This document shows, in pieces, positions 63,006 to 64,000 of a stretch of 64,000 nt of DNA (the first letter of the stretch is position 1; every line of letters begins with the position of its first letter). The position numbers and the translations under genes were made by a program. Source of the DNA: Terriglobia bacterium (lineage in GTDB: Bacteria > Acidobacteriota > Terriglobia > JAJPHL01); NCBI GenBank assembly GCA_021325275.1, contig JAJPHL010000039.1:45337-109336 (forward strand). The letters are read 5' to 3'. A model generated the notes under the pieces. That model did no database searches. It was not told the DNA's origin and worked only from the letters and a program-made list of their open reading frames with translations.

Positions 63006-64000
63006 ATGAGAAATTCACATTTCCGGCTTATGGCCGCAGTTTTTTGCGCGTGCTTGGCGGTTGCCGCGCAAACTCCTAGACGCATTGTGATCCAAGCCGG
63101 CACGGTGCTCGACGGCAAGGGCGGCGTCGCCCGCAATCAACAGATTGTCGTGGAAGGATCGCGCATTGTGGAAGTCCGCGCGGCCCGCGGAAAAGCCGAC
63201 TACGATCTGCCATCGTTGACGTTGATGCCCGGATGGATCGATGCGCACATCCATTTGAATTGGCACATGGACGCAAATCATAAATCGGTGAACAATGGCG
63301 GCAAACCGGAAGACATGGCGCTGTACACCGCGGGCGACGCCTGGATGACCCTGCAAGGCGGATTCACCACCGTACAAAGCGTCGGCGCGGCGATCGACGG
63401 ATTGATTCGCGATCGCGTGAACCAAGGCGTGATCCCCGGGCCGCGGATTCTCACGTCGCTGCGTCAAATCAACGACGCACGCATGGACGTAGAAGCCCTG
63501 CGCAAACTGGTGCGCCAAACGAAGGACGACGGCGCCGACGTGATCAAGTTGTTCGCGACCACCGGGCTCGGCGCGGGCGGCAATCAAAGCTTGAGCGACG
63601 AGCAGATCGCCGCCGTATGCAGTGAGGCGAAGGCGGTGGGTCTGCGCGCCGTCGTACACGCCATCGGCGATTCCGGGGCGCGCGCCGCCGTGATCGGCGG
63701 ATGCACGTCGATCGAGCACGGGACGTTCTTGAAAGACGAAACCCTCGACCTGATGGTGCAGAAGGGAACGTACTTCGACCCCAATTTGCTGGTGCTGCAC
63801 AATTATCTCGACAATCGCGCGAGCTACACGTTCACCGAACAGGCGCTGGCGACGCTCGAGAAGGGAATTCCCCCGACGTGCGATGTTCTGCAGCGCGCCC
63901 GGGCGCGTCACGTGAAAATCATTTTCGGCACCGACGCCGTGGCGGGATCGCACGGCCGCAACGCGGAAGAATTTATCTATCGCGTGAAGGAAGGGCACGA
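63006..64000 (+). CDS. Secreted amidohydrolase-family protein (3' end outside window)
   Basis: About 331 residues are visible; no stop is reached. A signal peptide (about 1-21, with a Cys-rich but not lipobox core AVFCACLAVAA) is followed by a TIM-barrel metal-dependent hydrolase of the imidazolonepropionase/prolidase-like group. It has the HxH metal ligands His81 and His83 (DAHIHLN), Lys181 (likely carboxylated), His218 in VVHAIGD, His238 region SIEHGTF, and the Asp in FGTDAVAG. It is probably a periplasmic peptide, amide or lactone hydrolase. Confidence 0.88.
   Translation, partial: MRNSHFRLMAAVFCACLAVAAQTPRRIVIQAGTVLDGKGGVARNQQIVVEGSRIVEVRAARGKADYDLPSLTLMPGWIDAHIHLNWHMDANHKSVNNGGKPEDMALYTAGDAWMTLQGGFTTVQSVGAAIDGLIRDRVNQGVIPGPRILTSLRQINDARMDVEALRKLVRQTKDDGADVIKLFATTGLGAGGNQSLSDEQIAAVCSEAKAVGLRAVVHAIGDSGARAAVIGGCTSIEHGTFLKDETLDLMVQKGTYFDPNLLVLHNYLDNRASYTFTEQALATLEKGIPPTCDVLQRARARHVKIIFGTDAVAGSHGRNAEEFIYRVKEGH

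Overview
The window is 64 kb of GC-rich bacterial chromosome with dense, mostly housekeeping gene content. It most resembles Acidobacteriota (Terriglobia or Bryobacterales-like). Clues are an Oar-type TonB-dependent receptor with an N-terminal carboxypeptidase-regulatory domain, a 1008-residue Ser/Thr kinase with TPRs next to an acidobacterial-type ECF sigma factor, an MCE lipid-transport operon whose MlaD-like protein carries tandem repeats, and GMC oxidoreductase plus Tat-exported subunit-3 pairs. The phylum is inferred from protein style, not from a marker gene. I found no rRNA, tRNA, CRISPR array, prophage or insertion sequence.

Layout. 1-10 kb: the end of an M1 peptidase, thiD, a secreted RlpA-like protein, a DUF1223 thioredoxin-like protein, a PflX-type radical SAM protein overlapping an asparagine synthetase, a GMC dehydrogenase with its small subunit, and a NicO-type metal transporter. 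10.3-23.5 kb: one unbroken run of eleven minus-strand genes. In transcription order these are a DnaC/DnaI-like ATPase, MlaE-MlaF-MlaD, AddB, AddA, an HD hydrolase, a PLP-dependent transsulfuration-type enzyme, a DUF721 (DciA-like) protein, GatC and GatA. Many junctions overlap by 4 nt or a few bases. 23.6-35 kb: an ECF sigma factor, SIR2 deacylase, recX, alaS with a coupled M20 amidohydrolase and an orphan biotin-carrier protein, a SurA-like lipoprotein, rpmB with a structured leader, ridA, a zinc-ribbon coiled-coil protein and a MacB/LolCDE-type ABC exporter. 35-43 kb: small stress-type genes (CsbD, DUF3309), RNase R, a secreted unknown and the B12-dependent ribonucleotide reductase NrdJ with candidate NrdR boxes. 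43-54.5 kb: an M16 peptidase, an MBL-fold hydrolase, a nucleotidyltransferase/small-protein pair resembling a toxin-antitoxin module, UvrC, an alkaline ceramidase-like membrane enzyme divergent from a Tat-exported flavoprotein, and the kinase/sigma pair. 54.5-64 kb: an OlsF-like double acyltransferase, the Oar-like receptor, a GAF-GGDEF diguanylate cyclase, an aldehyde dehydrogenase and the start of a secreted amidohydrolase.

The most unusual structural feature is a set of five intergenic inverted repeats. Their arms are built from short tandem units of three unrelated sequence families (CGCAGATGAA-like, CACAGAGAAC-like and GGCAAAA-like). They sit in gene gaps at 36.5, 40.0, 50.6, 54.5 and 61.3 kb. 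Two lie exactly between convergent genes and probably fold in both transcripts. Other points worth checking are Cys clusters in both AddA and AddB nuclease domains, co-occurrence of DciA-like and DnaC-like helicase-loader genes, and the possible NrdR sites at nrdJ.
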